Shown one piece after another: positions 11,997 through 25,708 of a DNA stretch of 64,000 nt. This DNA is from Manduca sexta (taxonomy: Eukaryota; Arthropoda; Insecta; Lepidoptera; Sphingidae). Position 1 is the first letter of the stretch; the number at the start of each line of letters is the position of its first letter. The translations under genes and the position numbers were made by a program. The notes below the pieces were generated by a model that was given only the letters and a program-made list of their open reading frames with translations, did not search any database and was not told the DNA's origin. The stretch covers positions 8,166,727 through 8,230,726 of the forward strand of contig NC_051123.1 of assembly GCF_014839805.1 (NCBI RefSeq), given 5' to 3'.

Positions 11997-13254
11997 GTAC
12001 TTATGACTTATTTTTGTTTATCACGCCCATGTTCTGGAGTTTCCATTGCGTACCATGCGTAAGACTCCTCTTGCTAGTCTTAGCCTAAATTATGTAACAA
12101 ACATTTGAGACAGATGATTTATTTGGAAAAATTTAACCTCTCGCATTCCAATTTATCATGTAAAAACAATAATTTATTTGTTTGCCCTGCGAACTACGAT
12201 TACAATATCAAATTATTATATAATTGTTTGTTAATATTCTATTACAGACTCGTTGCTATGGACGGCGGTTCCTTCTCAGATATCGATGTTTTAGTTTGAA
12301 ATTATTATCTAATTACATCATTGGGGCATTGTTTATTTAACAAGGTTTCATTATATTTAATTCGCTAATTAGGCTTAAGGAACTTAAACACAGTTAGATA
12401 ATTTGTTTTGGATCTCTGTTTTGAGGGACTGAGGGTCAAAGTCCTAAATGCCCGCTACATAAGACTTCTAATTTGAATTCTGTATGAAGAATTTAATAAG
12501 TTTATATTACTTTTTTAAATTATCTACGAAATATTTTATTGATGTTTAGTTGTTGGCCACATAATTAACCTTTATTGGCATTGTGTAATTCTTTGGGACT
12601 AAGTAACCCATACATAATTCAGAACATGGTCAAATTTCATCTATATCTGTTGATTCTGTTTACTTCTAACAAATATTTAGGCATCTACGCAATTTTCACA
12701 TTTATATTGGTAAGATTAAAGATGCAATTTCGAGAGTCAGTTTTACAAATCCAAATTACAAATGAGTAATAAATCACAGCTCGAATCATGAAATAGGAAA
12801 TAAATCCCTAACTTAATAAACGAAATAAACAAAGATTTATAAACGAAAATAATGTACTATTAACCTGTTTCTTTTCGTTAAACAAGTTATAAGATCGGTG
12901 TATTGGTGGCTAATTGAAACAAATGTGGCCAATAATAAAGGATTCTCTGCCCACACTTTGTTAATGTGGGAAACAGTAAAGAAATTTCTAGAAAAAGCTT
13001 TTATTGGGTCTAGGTTAGATTAAGGCAAAAGTGGTCTTCATATTTTAATAATAGTGATTTAATATAACGCATCAGGTTATGTACCAATTTACTTGCCCAA
13101 ATATCTGGAAGCCCAAATACCTGGATGGGTACCACTGAAATGTCTTTTGGCAGCCATGAGACATTCTGCAACCTTTGTTGGGTTCCAGTTGGAAAATGTT
13201 TGCAGCCAGTCTTATTACTGGATACGGTACCTGTCGAATGACTCACGCTGACAA

Positions 13255-13400
13255 TCACAGTGCCGTGTATGTGATGACAGATGAATACCCCTCAACAGTC
13301 GACACAATTATGCCGGCCTGTTGGAACCGAATATATATCGTTTACCATCTGGCAAACGGCTTGCTCGTTTTGTTATCAATTTGCATAAAAATACCCTCAC
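13255..13400 (-). repeat. Interspersed repeat family 5 (AACAGGCCGGCATAATTGTG)
   Basis: On the minus strand this reads AACAGGCCGGCATAATTGTG, then TCGACTGTTGAGGGGTATTC. It matches the plus-strand copies near 17040-17170 and 24950-25100. Part of a larger dispersed element whose ends I cannot define. Confidence 0.55.
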
Positions 13401-16400
13401 TTTCCTTTGACGCACGCTGTTCATACACAAATCTTTCAGAATTAACGTATGTACGTAACAGAAGTAACGTAAATTTGTCAAACATTTGTGGCGTATAATC
13501 GCATCATATTTATAATATATTTGTCTGGCAATCCAGGTTACATTCTAGCAATTCTAGTTGCATTATGGCAATACTACACACTTTCCCGGTATAGAAGCGC
13601 ACGTGCAACCCGCCGTCATGGTGGCTCAGTTATATTTAAGCAAATCCATTAAACAATTATAATCTTAGAAGTCTTTGTATTTAAGTAGGTATATGGTTCA
13701 CTAGTATCCCATGTATTAAAATGATAATAAAAACAGTATAATAATTATTAAAAACTACTCGTTTTAATATATAAACTTATCGCTGTGTTTTTAAAATTCA
13801 CGTTGTTTACATTTCATTGTGTAAAAATTAATTCGAAAAGTACAATAAGATCAAATAAATGTTGTTAAACTTAGTTTCTATTTGTAATATAATTTTGTGT
13901 TTAAATAATATAAATCTGTCAAAAAGTTAAACAGTCTTCAAAACATCTTGTTTCCCATTTTCCAAAGCCAAACCGCCATAACTGATAAAAAAACAGCCGA
14001 GTTGGCAATGCTGTTAAGTGCCTGTTTCACAAGTTTAATATAATATTTATATTGATTTTATTACTATTTAAGGACTTAGATATAAAAATTTCGCAAAGCT
14101 ATGATTAATTAAAACACAAATTTCCTCGATCAGCTAAGTAAGTCAAAACCCGCCATCTTGCCTCTTAATAAGACTTAAACTAGGAAACCGGTAATGTTTT
14201 TGACAGCTATTTAAGCAATTCTTAACTCGTAACGCTAAAACAAGTTTATAAGTAAGACTATTAGATTGGATTTTGACTTTTGTGCTTAGTCGGCTTATAT
14301 ATGACGAGTAGTATTAACTCAGAAGTTGTAAAACAGACCCTTAGAATAGATCCTATTAGCTAGCCTAGAGATCACCTGACACCAAGTTATCCCCCGGTAC
14401 TTTTGCCTCCTTTGCTAAGTATATAAAAAACTAGTTTCCGACAAAATTGAAAAAGTTATTTCATATTATTTTTTAGGAATTGCTGTCACGTGTCGCCCCA
14501 CGCGGTTTTGGTACACCGCACGTGAAAAAAAAAACAACTCAAAAAATTTACTGCCAAATCATTATATGTAATGCGTACAGTTACATACTAAAAGGCATCT
14601 TATGCGTTTGTAATAAGTGTTGTTCAGAATACAGCGAAGCGGATGTTACCAATTTAATAATCAAGAATATTTTTGGCATAAACAGTTTTCAAAATTTATA
14701 CATCATTTAAAAATAATTGCGTATATGATTTATGTTAGACCACAATACCTTGCACGTGAGCTAAAACATTACATCTAATCTTAATCGAATATTCACTAAA
14801 ACTGTAGCCTGTTTTTCATATAAACATCTTACTATATTTACACCATATCTCAACTTCAGCGTCTGCAGGTCTTGCAAAATTTTTTTTTGAAAGGCGCATT
14901 TGGTGCCCCGTAGTACGTTCGCAAACGCAACCTCCACGTGGTCCCCAATATGCCGATCATCAAGCACTTTATGCATATGGCCAGCAAACGCTATTTCGAT
15001 CGGGCTCATCATCTGAATACGTTGGTTAGGCAAAATTCGATCTATATTCCATTCGACCGCGCTAAATGGAGACGGCTACGATCAGTTCTGACAGACCCAG
15101 AGGACAATATAACTCTGTCTATTCGTCGTAATAACGAGTTCTTGAAACTCTTACACTCCACAAGACCATAATTCCGTGCTCCAACCCTTTTAATAGTTTT
15201 GGCCCGCGTGTCAGGAAGAATGGAAAATGTTAACAAATAGACCTGTTTATTGAGCAGAGCTAAATGTCAGTGTGCATTTTATTTATAAAAATATATTTCT
15301 AGTCCGGGTAGACTATTGAGTTCAATGCGTTATAACCTTTACTGTTCGAGTTAGTTGTGAAACAAAATAAAAAATTGCGTCTATCAATATTATCTGATTT
15401 GGAAATTTTTATACTAAGCAATTTTATGTTGTAGTAAAAAACCACAAGTCATTATAAGTTTGTGTCATAGCAGGAACAAAGTATTAATATTGTAAAAATA
15501 TAAAACTTACAACAACATACAAATAATAAAGTATAAATATTTAATTGGTAATTACTTTACATCTTTTAATTTTTCTTTATATTTTTGAGTTGTGTGTAAG
15601 AAGCGTTATTTTAGAGCTAAAATTTTAGATTGATTTTCTGCAAGAGTATGTACCATAATCTACTATACTCATGGTACATACTCTCGCTCATTCCATATGT
15701 AGAGAAAAAATTGCCTATAGCTCTAACGATTAAAATACAATTACAGGAATTGATTCCATCACACAAGTTATTTTGTCTGTATATAATGCATGTAAACCTC
15801 ATCGGAATTGACACTTGAACTTGGCATACAGAATACCATTCCACGCTATTTTCACGAAAATAAGACGACTATATTACGACTTAACACTATAGAGAATGGC
15901 AACACAACTGTAGGATTTTAACTCTACCGCTTTCAGTAAATGGCCGAACATATTTTAAACTTAAACAAACAGCTCGTTAACAAAATTAATCTCTGGATAC
16001 TCGCGAACAGGTAAAATGTATATTGTCAGACAGTGAATAATGGATACACGATATATCACTTGTTTATTTAATATATGCGAACTCTTGCAGGATATAAAAT
16101 ATTCCGGAAACTGTCAATGTCTGCTTACCCTAGTCAATAATTCAACTTGAGGGCAATGACACATATTCAATGTGGAAGATTCCGTTTATACCTTTGCTTG
16201 CCATAAATTGTCTTTTTTTAAAGAAAATAATAATTCCTTGGAATTAATGTATGAATGTTTGCTGATTTAAGAACAGAAAAATAAAAAATATGTTTAGTAA
16301 ATATGTACTTAGAAGGAAGACAATATTTTATATCGTAAGAAATTATTCGATATTTTTTATACATAACATTATATCATCATCACTAAGTTACATAACTTTA

Positions 16401-17039
16401 ATCTTTGTATTATCATCGAATAAAAAGACTTGCTAGTCACAACTCAAAAATGTAAAGAAAAATTGAAAGATCTAAAGTAACTACCAATTAAATATTTATA
16501 CTTTATACGTGACGTATACGTAACGAAATACTCGTATTACTCGTACACTTTTTCGGTCTCATTTGCTTTTTTATTTGTCTTAACAAAATTAAGTAATGTA
16601 GCTTCCTTTTAGTAAAAACAAAAAATGGTTTGATAGTTGTTGAGACTAGCGCGTACAAACAAATTTTTAATATATTAGTATAGATTTAAAGAATGTATTT
16701 AGACAAACAATAAAAAACACATTGAACAGAAAAAATCTTAAAAACTTACATACATTTATTTCGGGAAATACAATAGTATTCCAATGCAAGGGGCTTATAA
16801 TAATACATACAGTGCATAGGGCTTAAAAGATTCTTTCGAAACCTTATTCCCTTCTTTTAAGGGCGATAATCCGCTCAAGATTCGAAAAAAGATACCAAGA
16901 TGTACGGCGAAGGCTTCATTACCCTGACTTTGATATATGACACTGCGGTTGGTGGTTGCCGGGCGATATGAGACAATATCTGATATCTCAGGGTGACCAG
17001 CGTAGTGAAGTGCATTGTATTAGGCGCCGCACAAACGAA

Positions 17040-17170
17040 GTTAATATGTGACCTTGGAACAAACATGTATATCCAGTTTAAAACAGGCCGGCATAATTGT
17101 GTCAACTGGCGAGGGATATCTCTCGATTCCTCGTCAGCTGATCCTATGTGGACCCAATTCCACTCATACG
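17040..17170 (+). repeat. Interspersed repeat family 5, second copy
   Basis: AAACAGGCCGGCATAATTGT with a following GAGGGATATC block, shared with 13255-13400 (reversed) and 24950-25100. Confidence 0.55.
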
Positions 17171-17394
17171 CTTTAGCGTCATTTTTTCGTACCCGTAAAA
17201 GCATACTATATAAGTAACAACTGCTGAAGTTGCTAAAATAGCTGTCACCATAGTAGTTAGTGTTTCTCGAGTTAATAGCATCTGTGCGTTGCCTTATATT
17301 CATTGTTAGCGTTGTTAGTAAATCTATGGGCGGGCTGGTGTACCAGATCCGCGCCCTCCTCGTCTCGCCAGTCATATAAAACACCTAATATTAC

Positions 17395-17666
17395 TTAAGG
17401 CGATACCTCAAGGTCCATTTTCATACATTTTGTTTCGCCTTTAATCTGGGTAACTAAACAAGTATTGGCAAGTAAAGAATTTAAATTCACGTCTAGTTAG
17501 TGATTAGTTCTCGCAGTTGAAAGAAAAATGTAAAAATAATTAATAATCATGGATATTTCTGCCTTTAAAATTTCGTCATATTAAATTTTAAAGGCCGAAA
17601 TATCCATGATTATTAATTATTTTTACGTTTTTCTTTCAACTGCGAGAACTAATCACTAACTAGACG
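17395..17666 (-). mobile_element. TTAA fold-back MITE (family A), truncated copy
   Basis: Starts with TTAAGGCGATACCTCAAGG and folds back on itself around about 17578. The right arm stops at ACTAGACGT, so the final part of the arm, including its TTAA end, is missing or deleted. The asymmetric loop reads as the exact reverse complement of the loop in the 35786-36150 copy, so this copy is inserted in the opposite direction. Confidence 0.85.
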
Positions 17667-17730
17667 TTAGTGATTAAATTTTTAATTTCATTTTTGCAAC
17701 ATATATGAAAATTATACTTTGTAATAGTAA

Positions 17731-18050
17731 GCCGCGATGGCCTAGTTGGTTGTGGAACATACTGCCGAGACAAATGTCCGCAGGTTCAAAACCTAAGGGG
17801 CACACACCTGTGACTTTTCTAAAATTAAGTGTTTATTCGTTATGAATTATCGCTTGCTTTAACGGTGAAGGAAAACATCGTGAGGAAACCTGCATACCTG
17901 AGAGGTTCTCTATAGGAATTCCGAGGGTGTGTGAAGTCTACCAATCCGCACTAGGCCAGCGTGGTGGACTAAGGCCTAATCCCTCTCAGTAGTAGAGAAG
18001 CCCGTGCCCAACAGTGGGACAGTACATAACAGGGCTGATATTATTATTAT
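17731..18050 (+). mobile_element. tRNA-derived SINE, family 1, full length
   Basis: Plus-strand copy showing the whole element: head GCCGCGATGGCCTAGTTGG (A box), GGTTCAAAACC (B box), GGTGAAGGAAAACATCGTGA, GTGTGAAGTCTACC, CTAAGGCCTAATCCCTCTCA, then CAGGGCTGATATTATTATTAT. The body lies next to the truncated fold-back element. Confidence 0.87.
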
Positions 18051-18540
18051 ATAATATATTGTCTCTCAGAGACAATAGCCCTTTACCCACAAACAAACCA
18101 GAATCACATCAGCATGGTCAGAAGATACCGAAGGGCCACACCCTCGAATCCACAGGTCATCCACCTATAGACATGAATGGTCGTAATTTTTTTCTCATTT
18201 ACGAACACCTAATTTAGTCTCTTACACAGCTTTGACGCATTTGCGAACTCGTTTGTGACAAATGATGAATGCGTTGAAAGATTTTCTTTTTACGTCTCTT
18301 GACGTTTGTTGACCACGCCGTGTTTGGTCTTGGAGAGTCGACAGTGGCAAGGTTAATGGCTTTTATTTATATATCTTCCTCAATTTGTTTTTAGTTAAAT
18401 ATCATTAAAATTTACGGGACTTTTATATTAAGCGCCTGTATCTCACAATTAGACTTCGGGTTAAAGTCATGATACGTTAGAGAATTCCCGTATTCACTTT
18501 CTCATTGTATTATATTGTATTTTATTATATTGTTCGTTGA

Positions 18541-18880
18541 CTGCTTCGGTGGCGTAGTTGTAATTGTACCCAGTACAAATCCCGAGTCGGGCCAAAATAA
18601 TTGTGACTAGGTGTTTCCATCTTAAAAATTACTCAGTCGCAGCTTGGGGTCAAGAAGTTGGCGGTGTGATACCCACGTGCTTCGGAAAGCATGTAAAGTC
18701 TTGCGCCTGAGCTCTCTTCCGTCATATCAGATCGGCATCACACCGGTCTGTGAGAGTGAAGGAGCACCTGTGTATTGCGCACACACTTATGCACTACAAT
18801 ATCTCCTGCGTACTTGGCTCATCTCCGTTGAGATTGGCCGCCGTGGGCGAAATTCGGCTAGGAGGGATTCATACAGATTT
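18541..18880 (+). mobile_element. tRNA-derived SINE with long LINE-like body
   Basis: Head CTTCGGTGGCGTAGTTGTA and ATCCCGAGTCGGGCC resemble family 2, but the body differs: GTGCTTCGGAAAGCATGTAAAG, GAGAGTGAAGGAGCACCTGT, TGAGATTGGCCGCCGTGGGC. I recognise this body as a widespread lepidopteran SINE. The frames at 18644-18889 and 18750-18989 are by-products. Confidence 0.7.
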
Positions 18881-18889
18881 TTTAGTTAA

Positions 18890-20273
18890 AAATCTGTATG
18901 AAAGATACTGCTTGTTCCTTAGTTACCGTCAGGGAAGGTATCAAACTATTAAAATTTATTTTTGCGGCAAGCAATATGCAACGTTATGAATCGGTTTAAA
19001 GATATTAAATAGTTAAAATTATAGAAGAATATGACTTATTTCAAGCTTCAGTGAGCACAATGCCTTTCAAAATATTATTAAGGATCTGATATATATAATA
19101 GTATGGTGGATAGGTTGCTTAGACTCTTTGGGGAAGCGCTCTATTTTTTAAAACGAATGCATATATTAAAAATTATTGTCAAAGAAAATCTAAAATTGTT
19201 ATTTTTACATATTTTTATTCAATATATTTTCCGCAATTATGTATGCTGGTTTTATTTAATGTAAGAAATATCTCAAAGCCCGACGCTTGCTATCTTCCGA
19301 GCGCTTGGTCGTTTTTTATTTGTATTATAAAATTTGCATTTCTAACATAGTCATGTTGACAAAAAGATAATGTTAACAACATTCTTTGCAACTTTGTAAC
19401 GAACGTGCTTATATACACTTTAAAACACTTTTTCTTATTACTCTGTCATTAGCTCAAATTTACAGTTGTTTACATAATATACGTGATTTACAAAGGATCA
19501 AGTTATCGTAATGTTAAAAATGATTTTTAGTTTTGTAAACAGTCTTGATCGTTTAGACTCTGTATATATTAGTATACCATATGGAAAATATAAAGGCCTA
19601 TAATAATACCAATATCTCCAGATGCCCTCGATTGGTCTTTGAGTGAAAAGTTAGATGCAGAAGTCAAGTTACGCGGCACGCTTTGTGTGGAGATTCCTTA
19701 CTTAGAATTCCAAGCCACCGGTGACTTGGGTCTTCAGCCTCGCCATCGTAGGGCGAATCATTCTTTTTTTATTTTTATATTCATTGATGATTTTAATGTA
19801 CATAGATATATTATTATACAAAATTGAAAAAATATAACTGTAAAAATAAATATAATAACTAATTCAATATAGTTATTTTAGCAAAAATGGTTGATATTTT
19901 AAATAAAAATTAATCGAACTAGTTATACAGTATGTATTTTTAGTCGTTGGACCTTTTAAACACACGCCTGTTCATGCTTGAATGTAATTAAAAAAAATAT
20001 GAAAAATATATTATGGCAGAGTAAACCCTTTTAATTTTGTTTTTTGTTAAATGGTTGTCAATGCGTGGGCAGTGGGCACCCTTGTGCTAGCTGCTGGTTT
20101 GACTATCTTATATGTCATAACGTATGCATAATACATTTAAGTATTATCCATATTCCCTTCCCACTCTATACACCTGGCTTAGGAATGCAAAATACATTGG
20201 TGCGATAAATTCGTGTTAAAAATAAGGTCATCTATTTTATATATTTGGAATGAGTATCGTATACTGAATACAC
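18890..20273. other. AT-rich intergenic DNA, no supported feature
   Basis: No convincing frame, repeat boundary or structured element was seen in this stretch. Confidence 0.5.
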
Positions 20274-20680
20274 AATATCAGGCTTGTATTATATACTGTA
20301 ACACTGCTGGACATTAGTCCGTCACGTTTACCCAGTACAGGTTTGCAGACTTACACATATCTTTGGAATTCTTATAGATAACTTCGCAGGTATGTATATT
20401 TCCTCACAATGTTTTTCTTCGCCATGAAATCAATCGATAATTCACCAAGAATAGATTTATACATTTTTAGAGCAGACTTCTCATACCTTCGAATTTCTTA
20501 TGGAGAACTTCTCAAGTATGTAGGTTTCCTCATTACGTTTTCCTTCACCATTAAATAGATAATGCACGAAAAATGCACATATAACTGTTTATACAAGTCA
20601 AAGGTGTGCGCCCTTGGGTTTGAACTTGCGGACATTCGTCTTGGCAGTCCATTACACTCCCAACTAGGCTGTCCCCGCTT
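20274..20680 (-). mobile_element. Degenerate family 1 SINE with internal duplication
   Basis: Minus-strand copy, much diverged. The block AATTCTTATAGATAACTTCGCAGG..TTTCCTCA occurs twice (about 20365-20410 and 20490-20545), so the copy is longer than the roughly 320-bp norm. Tail CAGGCTTGTATTATATACTG on the left, head CAACTAGGCTGTCCCCGCTT on the right. Confidence 0.75.
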
Positions 20681-21431
20681 CTACACTAAGTAAAGTAAAA
20701 TCTTAAATGCCCTCCTTAAACAGGTCACTCGCCTTACCTTTTATACTATACAATGCACTTTATCAATATTGATTGTACCTATGTTTTACTCTGTTTATGC
20801 TAAGACATAGAAAATGAAATCGCCAGAAATATTAATAGCATATTACAAAAAGAAAATGAATACCAAATTCACACCAATGAACCATTATATTACAGCTATA
20901 AATAACCACAGGTTAACCAACCTTGAACCACCTTTTGACAGCGCAACACACTGCCGGAATAATTTAATGCTAATTAGCTGCAAAATAATTAGGTATTGTA
21001 AACAAATTAATACGTGTACAAATATAAATTTGCATGTAATATCATCCTACTGGGGATCAAGATATTAACACACCTAACAATCAGTCTTAACCTACATTTA
21101 GATATGAATCTTATATTCAGGGTGTTAGGAACTATAAAGGGTTTTTTTTCCTACAACACACAGCAAGCGCAGCGCTTGACGTCCACATGCAAGGTGGATA
21201 GACCTTAGACGGAAACAAGAGGACTCGTTAATTGCAGGCCCATTCTAACTGATCTGGGGCCTTATTCTCTATCCCGCACGTTATTTTGACAGTGCGTAAC
21301 AAGCACATAACACAACCCATCATGTTTAGTACTATAGAAATTTGGCTTACAGAATACCATTCCACACACATTTCTCGAAGATAACATGACACGGCCGCGT
21401 TACGCGTTTACACTATCATACAGAATAAGGG

Positions 21432-21632
21432 CCCTGGCTACATTGTAGGCAGTGTAACTACTGGACGAAATAAACTTAACATCTCGTGTCACAGGATGGC
21501 GAGCGCAGTGGAATACTAAACAATACTTTGCATTGGTATTGGGTGGAGTTTCTATTATTTATGGGTCGTATCGCTTACCATTAGGCGAAAGGCAAGCTCG
21601 TCTCGTCATTCAAAGCAATAAAAAAGGAGGGG
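21432..21632 (-). repeat. Interspersed repeat family 3, partial, reversed
   Basis: AACTACTGGACGAAATAAAC, AGGATGGCGAGCGCAGTGGA, TCGCTTACCATTAGGCGAAA and GCAAGCTCGTCTCGTCATTC match the reverse of the family 3 long copies. Confidence 0.65.
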
Positions 21633-21990
21633 AGTTATGTTCAGCAGAAGACATCCAACGGCTGATGATAGGAACACCTAAACTTCTAAAGAAGATTCAT
21701 GAATCGTCCAATATATGTATCAGCAAGGAAACGAACCCGTGGCCTCGGGTTTCATAACTTCCTCATTGCCTGAGCAGCTGATGCTATCAATATACAAGTT
21801 GTAAACTATAATCTTATTGTTAAGTAATGAAGTTGACAGAAAAAGGAGGCTCTAATTTAGTTTTCTAGAATAATATTGCGTGTTTGTTTTCACTCTTTGA
21901 TGATTGATTTATTTTTGAGTAGTTCATGTCTGTAAGCAATTGATCAGAAACAATAAGATACGAAGTTATATCAAGATTGAAAGGCTTGAA

Positions 21991-22139
21991 ACGGTTGAAA
22001 GGCTAATTGACTTAAGAGAAACTTTTTTCGAAAAATTTTAACTAGGTTAAAAAAAATAGAAAAGAGTGCTGACTTTTAATACATATAAAACTTAATGTCG
22101 CAAAAAAAATTCGCTCAAGTCAATTAGCCTTTTAACCGT
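21991..22139. repeat. 149-bp inverted-repeat element
   Basis: The left arm ACGGTTGAAAGGCTAATTGA and the right arm TCAATTAGCCTTTTAACCGT are near-perfect inverted repeats. The match runs for about 37 bases around an AT-rich middle. It looks like a small MITE or a hairpin-forming sequence; no flanking target duplication is obvious. Confidence 0.7.
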
Positions 22140-24061
22140 CGATATATTATAATCACAGAACACAATCTTATTCCTGCATCTTTTGTATACAAATACACAT
22201 TAGTAGGTGGGTTTCTTATGAAAGTATATATTACTATCACTTCACTTATTTCTCCTACTAATATAAAGTCTGGAAGCACTATTCTAGTCCGGATTAAAGA
22301 ACACCATCGCCAGTCTAATTCTGAGTACTGTAAGACTTAGTATTTTATCTCAAGACGACTGCATGAAGTTTTCATTGATATTTAGTTGCTCACTACTTCG
22401 GGTGGAGCTTCATTTCAATTAGTAGTCTAAAAATATTGAAATAAAACCAAGACGTGTTAATTTCAGTGATATTCACCTAATTTATTGCTTCATCAACATC
22501 AGCTACTATCACTTTTAATTGTGTAGTGTTTCTCGGCAAATTTACAGAGTCTGCGCGAAGACTAGTTATCTGCCGTAGTTAATCAAAGGTGGAAAATTCC
22601 GTTCTGGAAATCCGTGTTATGTAAAGCCAACCGCCAGGCTGGCTGGTAGTTATTGTAACTGCAGATGAGTGTGGTTAGATATTCCCGCAACGCTTTGCGC
22701 CTATATACCATTACAGTTACATAACCTTACGTTGTTGTTTACTAATGTCTTCAGTCAGTACAACTCAGTTGCATGTTTCTGTAGAGGATTGAATAAGACA
22801 GTGATAATATTAATAGAACTCTTTATTGCATAACCAATAAAACACCCTGAAAATATAGAAGAAAACAAATACAAGACATGGTTGCATAATAGGCGGTCTT
22901 ATCGCTAAAAGCTATTTCTTCCAGACGACTTTTGGATGGATAGAAACAAATGTAATAATAGATGGCGGGATACAATAAACAAGTGAGGAAAGAAAAGAAA
23001 AGAAAGGTTCCACTCAGTCTTTTTTTTTTACACCCACCACTACAACTCCTGTAAGCTAGGCTCAGCAGTGACACGCATTATGTGACATCGAACGATGAAA
23101 CTCGGCGAGTCTCATGGAACATTCATCTGTCCTTATACCGCAACGAGATTAGTCTAATAGATAGGAAGGAATGAAATTTAACTGATTTTGATAAAAAAAT
23201 CACTGATATTTTAATCGAAACTGGAAAAGCTTAGCCTGAAACTGTATATTTTAGGAGCTTTAACCGCTTCACCATCTCGAGATAAAATTGGTTGTAATTT
23301 GCACATTTAATGTGACTAACGAATTGACCAAACACAACTGACTCATACACATAACGGTGACAAATAGATGATCTCATTTGCAATTCATGCATGCACTTAT
23401 TGTATTCTATGATTTATTGCTACTTCTCTAAGATTGATAATCATAATTATATTGTATCATCGGGCAACAGACAACAGACAATTTAATTATTTTTCTCTCA
23501 TGACCATATTGTAAATCGTTTTTATAATGAAAACCATTGCTAATAGAGTATAACTTCTTATTCTTAAAATCATTTTCAAAATCCGACCAGTATTTGCAAA
23601 TATAGACCGTTTAAACAAAAAAAACTCTTGAGCTTTATGTGATAGAATATATATTTGTAAATAAAAGTCAAAGCGAGCGTGTGAACTTTTGCTAAATAAT
23701 ACTCCGTACGTTCACAATCGAAATGAAAATTTAGGGCTTGTTGTCGACCTTAAAATAAGGGAATAAGAGTTACAGGGTTGCGTGTTCCTTTGTCTTGGAG
23801 ACACGAGTCAGGAGTAGTCAGCTGCAGCATAAACCAAGAAGCAAGTATGTATGAGATCTAGCCAAAGAATGTTTAAAATTTCAAAACAGATATAAAATGT
23901 GCTCCATGCTTATAGTAAAAAAATAAGGATTAGTAAGATTACCGGTTTTTTGGGTCTGGTATCTTCCACCTTACGAAACACAACAGCAAACTGCCTCTTA
24001 GTGATAGTTTTCTGTAGACTATCCTGATCATTAATTAATTATTTATAATCTGTATTTTATG
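22140..24061. other. AT-rich intergenic DNA, no supported feature
   Basis: One short minus-strand frame (22823-23074, 83 codons, hydrophobic) has no recognisable domain or flanking splice signal. I do not call it a gene. Confidence 0.5.
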
Positions 24062-24082
24062 TATTTATTTATTTATTTATTT
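24062..24082. repeat. (ATTT)n microsatellite
   Basis: Five tandem ATTT units, followed by sequence resembling the reversed A-rich end of a retroelement. Confidence 0.85.
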
Positions 24083-24489
24083 GTAATAAGGTACACCAAC
24101 AGCACTACATATTACATCAATCAATATTATAAAAAACTATAAGGTACAGCATCTGATATGTGTGCTACTAATAGGTGAACACAGCATTTACCACTAACAA
24201 CATGTTGAATTAAAATCTAAAAAATAATAATAGGAAGTAGAAAATTATACAGTACAAAAAAAATATTAAATCAATGAGTAACAATTATATACTAAATAAT
24301 TTGTCTATAAAAACTATTGTAAACAACGTCATATAATTGGCAACAGAAAAGGTTATTGAGAATATCTAGTTAACAAAATTTATAAAAAGTTACATATTAC
24401 ATATTTATAATATTACTTATATTATGTTTGTATTTAATATAAATTATAGTTACTTTTATGTATGTTTATGTGTTATTAAATATCCTTGA

Positions 24490-24605
24490 TGCACCTACCT
24501 TATTTATCTCTGCACCACCCTTAGGTTGACTGGGAGAGAATGCCTTTGGCATTAAGTCCGCCGATATACATGTTATGTATGTGAAGTGCAAATAAATAAA
24601 TAAAA
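24490..24605 (+). mobile_element. Non-LTR retrotransposon 3' untranslated end
   Basis: TTGACTGGGAGAGAATGCC, TTTGGCATTAAGTCCGCC and a terminal AAATAAATAAATAAA stretch are what I remember as the 3' end of jockey/CR1-like elements in moths and butterflies. Only the tail is here; no reverse transcriptase frame is attached. Confidence 0.65.
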
Positions 24606-24949
24606 TCATTATACAGATATGTCTACAGCGTAACTCCTGCCCCTTTCTTCACTCATATAAAAATGTATATAATTATTGCCAATGAATACACCATTGCGCG
24701 AATGCGGTCATTAACAAATCAGGCACGTTGGCCGCGCATTTTGCGTCAGTCAACGACGCGATGTAGTTCTGTGGAATTTATCGAGTGATCTCATGTGTAA
24801 ACAGTATGGTTTATTTTTATGTAGAGTTTTGCGACATGGGTTGATGAGGCTGATTGCGTGGTTTCGATTAGTGCGTTTGTCTAGCGACTCGTATCGATGT
24901 CATCGCAAGTTAATGATGATATTTTTAAGCCATAATAGTAACGTAACCG

Positions 24950-25100
24950 TGTCCTGGGATCAGCCTGTTTATATCGGGGTCAAACCGGCCGGCATAATTT
25001 TGTCGAATGCTGAGTGGCAAGCGGTATTAATCTCTCATCAATCTGGACTCCACTACGCTTACCATCCAGTCACTTACACGGGCCCGCATAATACATATAA
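24950..25100 (+). repeat. Interspersed repeat family 5, third copy
   Basis: AAACCGGCCGGCATAATTTT, GAATGCTGAGTGGCAAGCGG and CCACTACGCTTACCATCCAG parallel the copies at 13255-13400 and 17040-17170. Confidence 0.5.
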
Positions 25101-25708
25101 ATCTTAATATTACAAAAAATCGTCAATACTGTTTAATGCATTATTGGGAATATGGATTACTATAAAGTTTTTACTGCCACAAAAACTTACCACAAGACTT
25201 TGCTACTACATATAAATTAAATCAATAACTATTGTACATTGTTTAGCTGTTTGGAGAATAGTCAATTACTTCGCTTATTTACAACTTTTGTAAATCTCAG
25301 GTATCTACAAAACTGCGACATTCTTCAAGTTAATATTAAGCTGACAGTAAAAATTGCTGATAGCTGTCCTTGCTGTTAATGTTCCAAAAACAAAAATACC
25401 TTTCACTATTAAGCAAAACCATGTATAATGCGAATTAGATGTTTGTCTACATGCATATATTATATAGTAACGATAAATAGTTCAAACTTAAATATTTAAA
25501 TCCCGCAAATAATTCGCAAATATATTGTAGTAAGTTTGCTGCCGGTCTTAAACGTGTTAAATATGTGAATCCGGTGTGATTACACAAAAAAAAATCTATA
25601 AATAAAGTCTCATTCATATTTTTAATTTCGTTGCAAATTAGCTTTAAACATTCAACAAACATAACTATTTATTATACCAATGAAAGACTGTACAAGGAAG
25701 CTGTCTTG

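Larger units (their letters stand above)
11997..17394. other. AT-rich intergenic DNA, mostly featureless
   Basis: Apart from the repeat pieces listed separately (13255-13400 and 17040-17170) I see no gene. Short frames at 14761-15033, 15042-15236 and 14938-15171 overlap on both strands without recognisable domains. The longest frame (16875-17384, minus, 169 codons) runs through repeat DNA and is not supported. Confidence 0.5.

Noticed and set aside
14761..15236. Overlapping short frames on both strands
   Set aside because: I looked for a broken transposase or retroelement frame here, but no motif could be recognised.
16875..17384. 169-codon minus-strand frame
   Set aside because: It crosses repeat family 5 sequence, ends next to a MITE, and shows no recognisable domain or exon neighbours.
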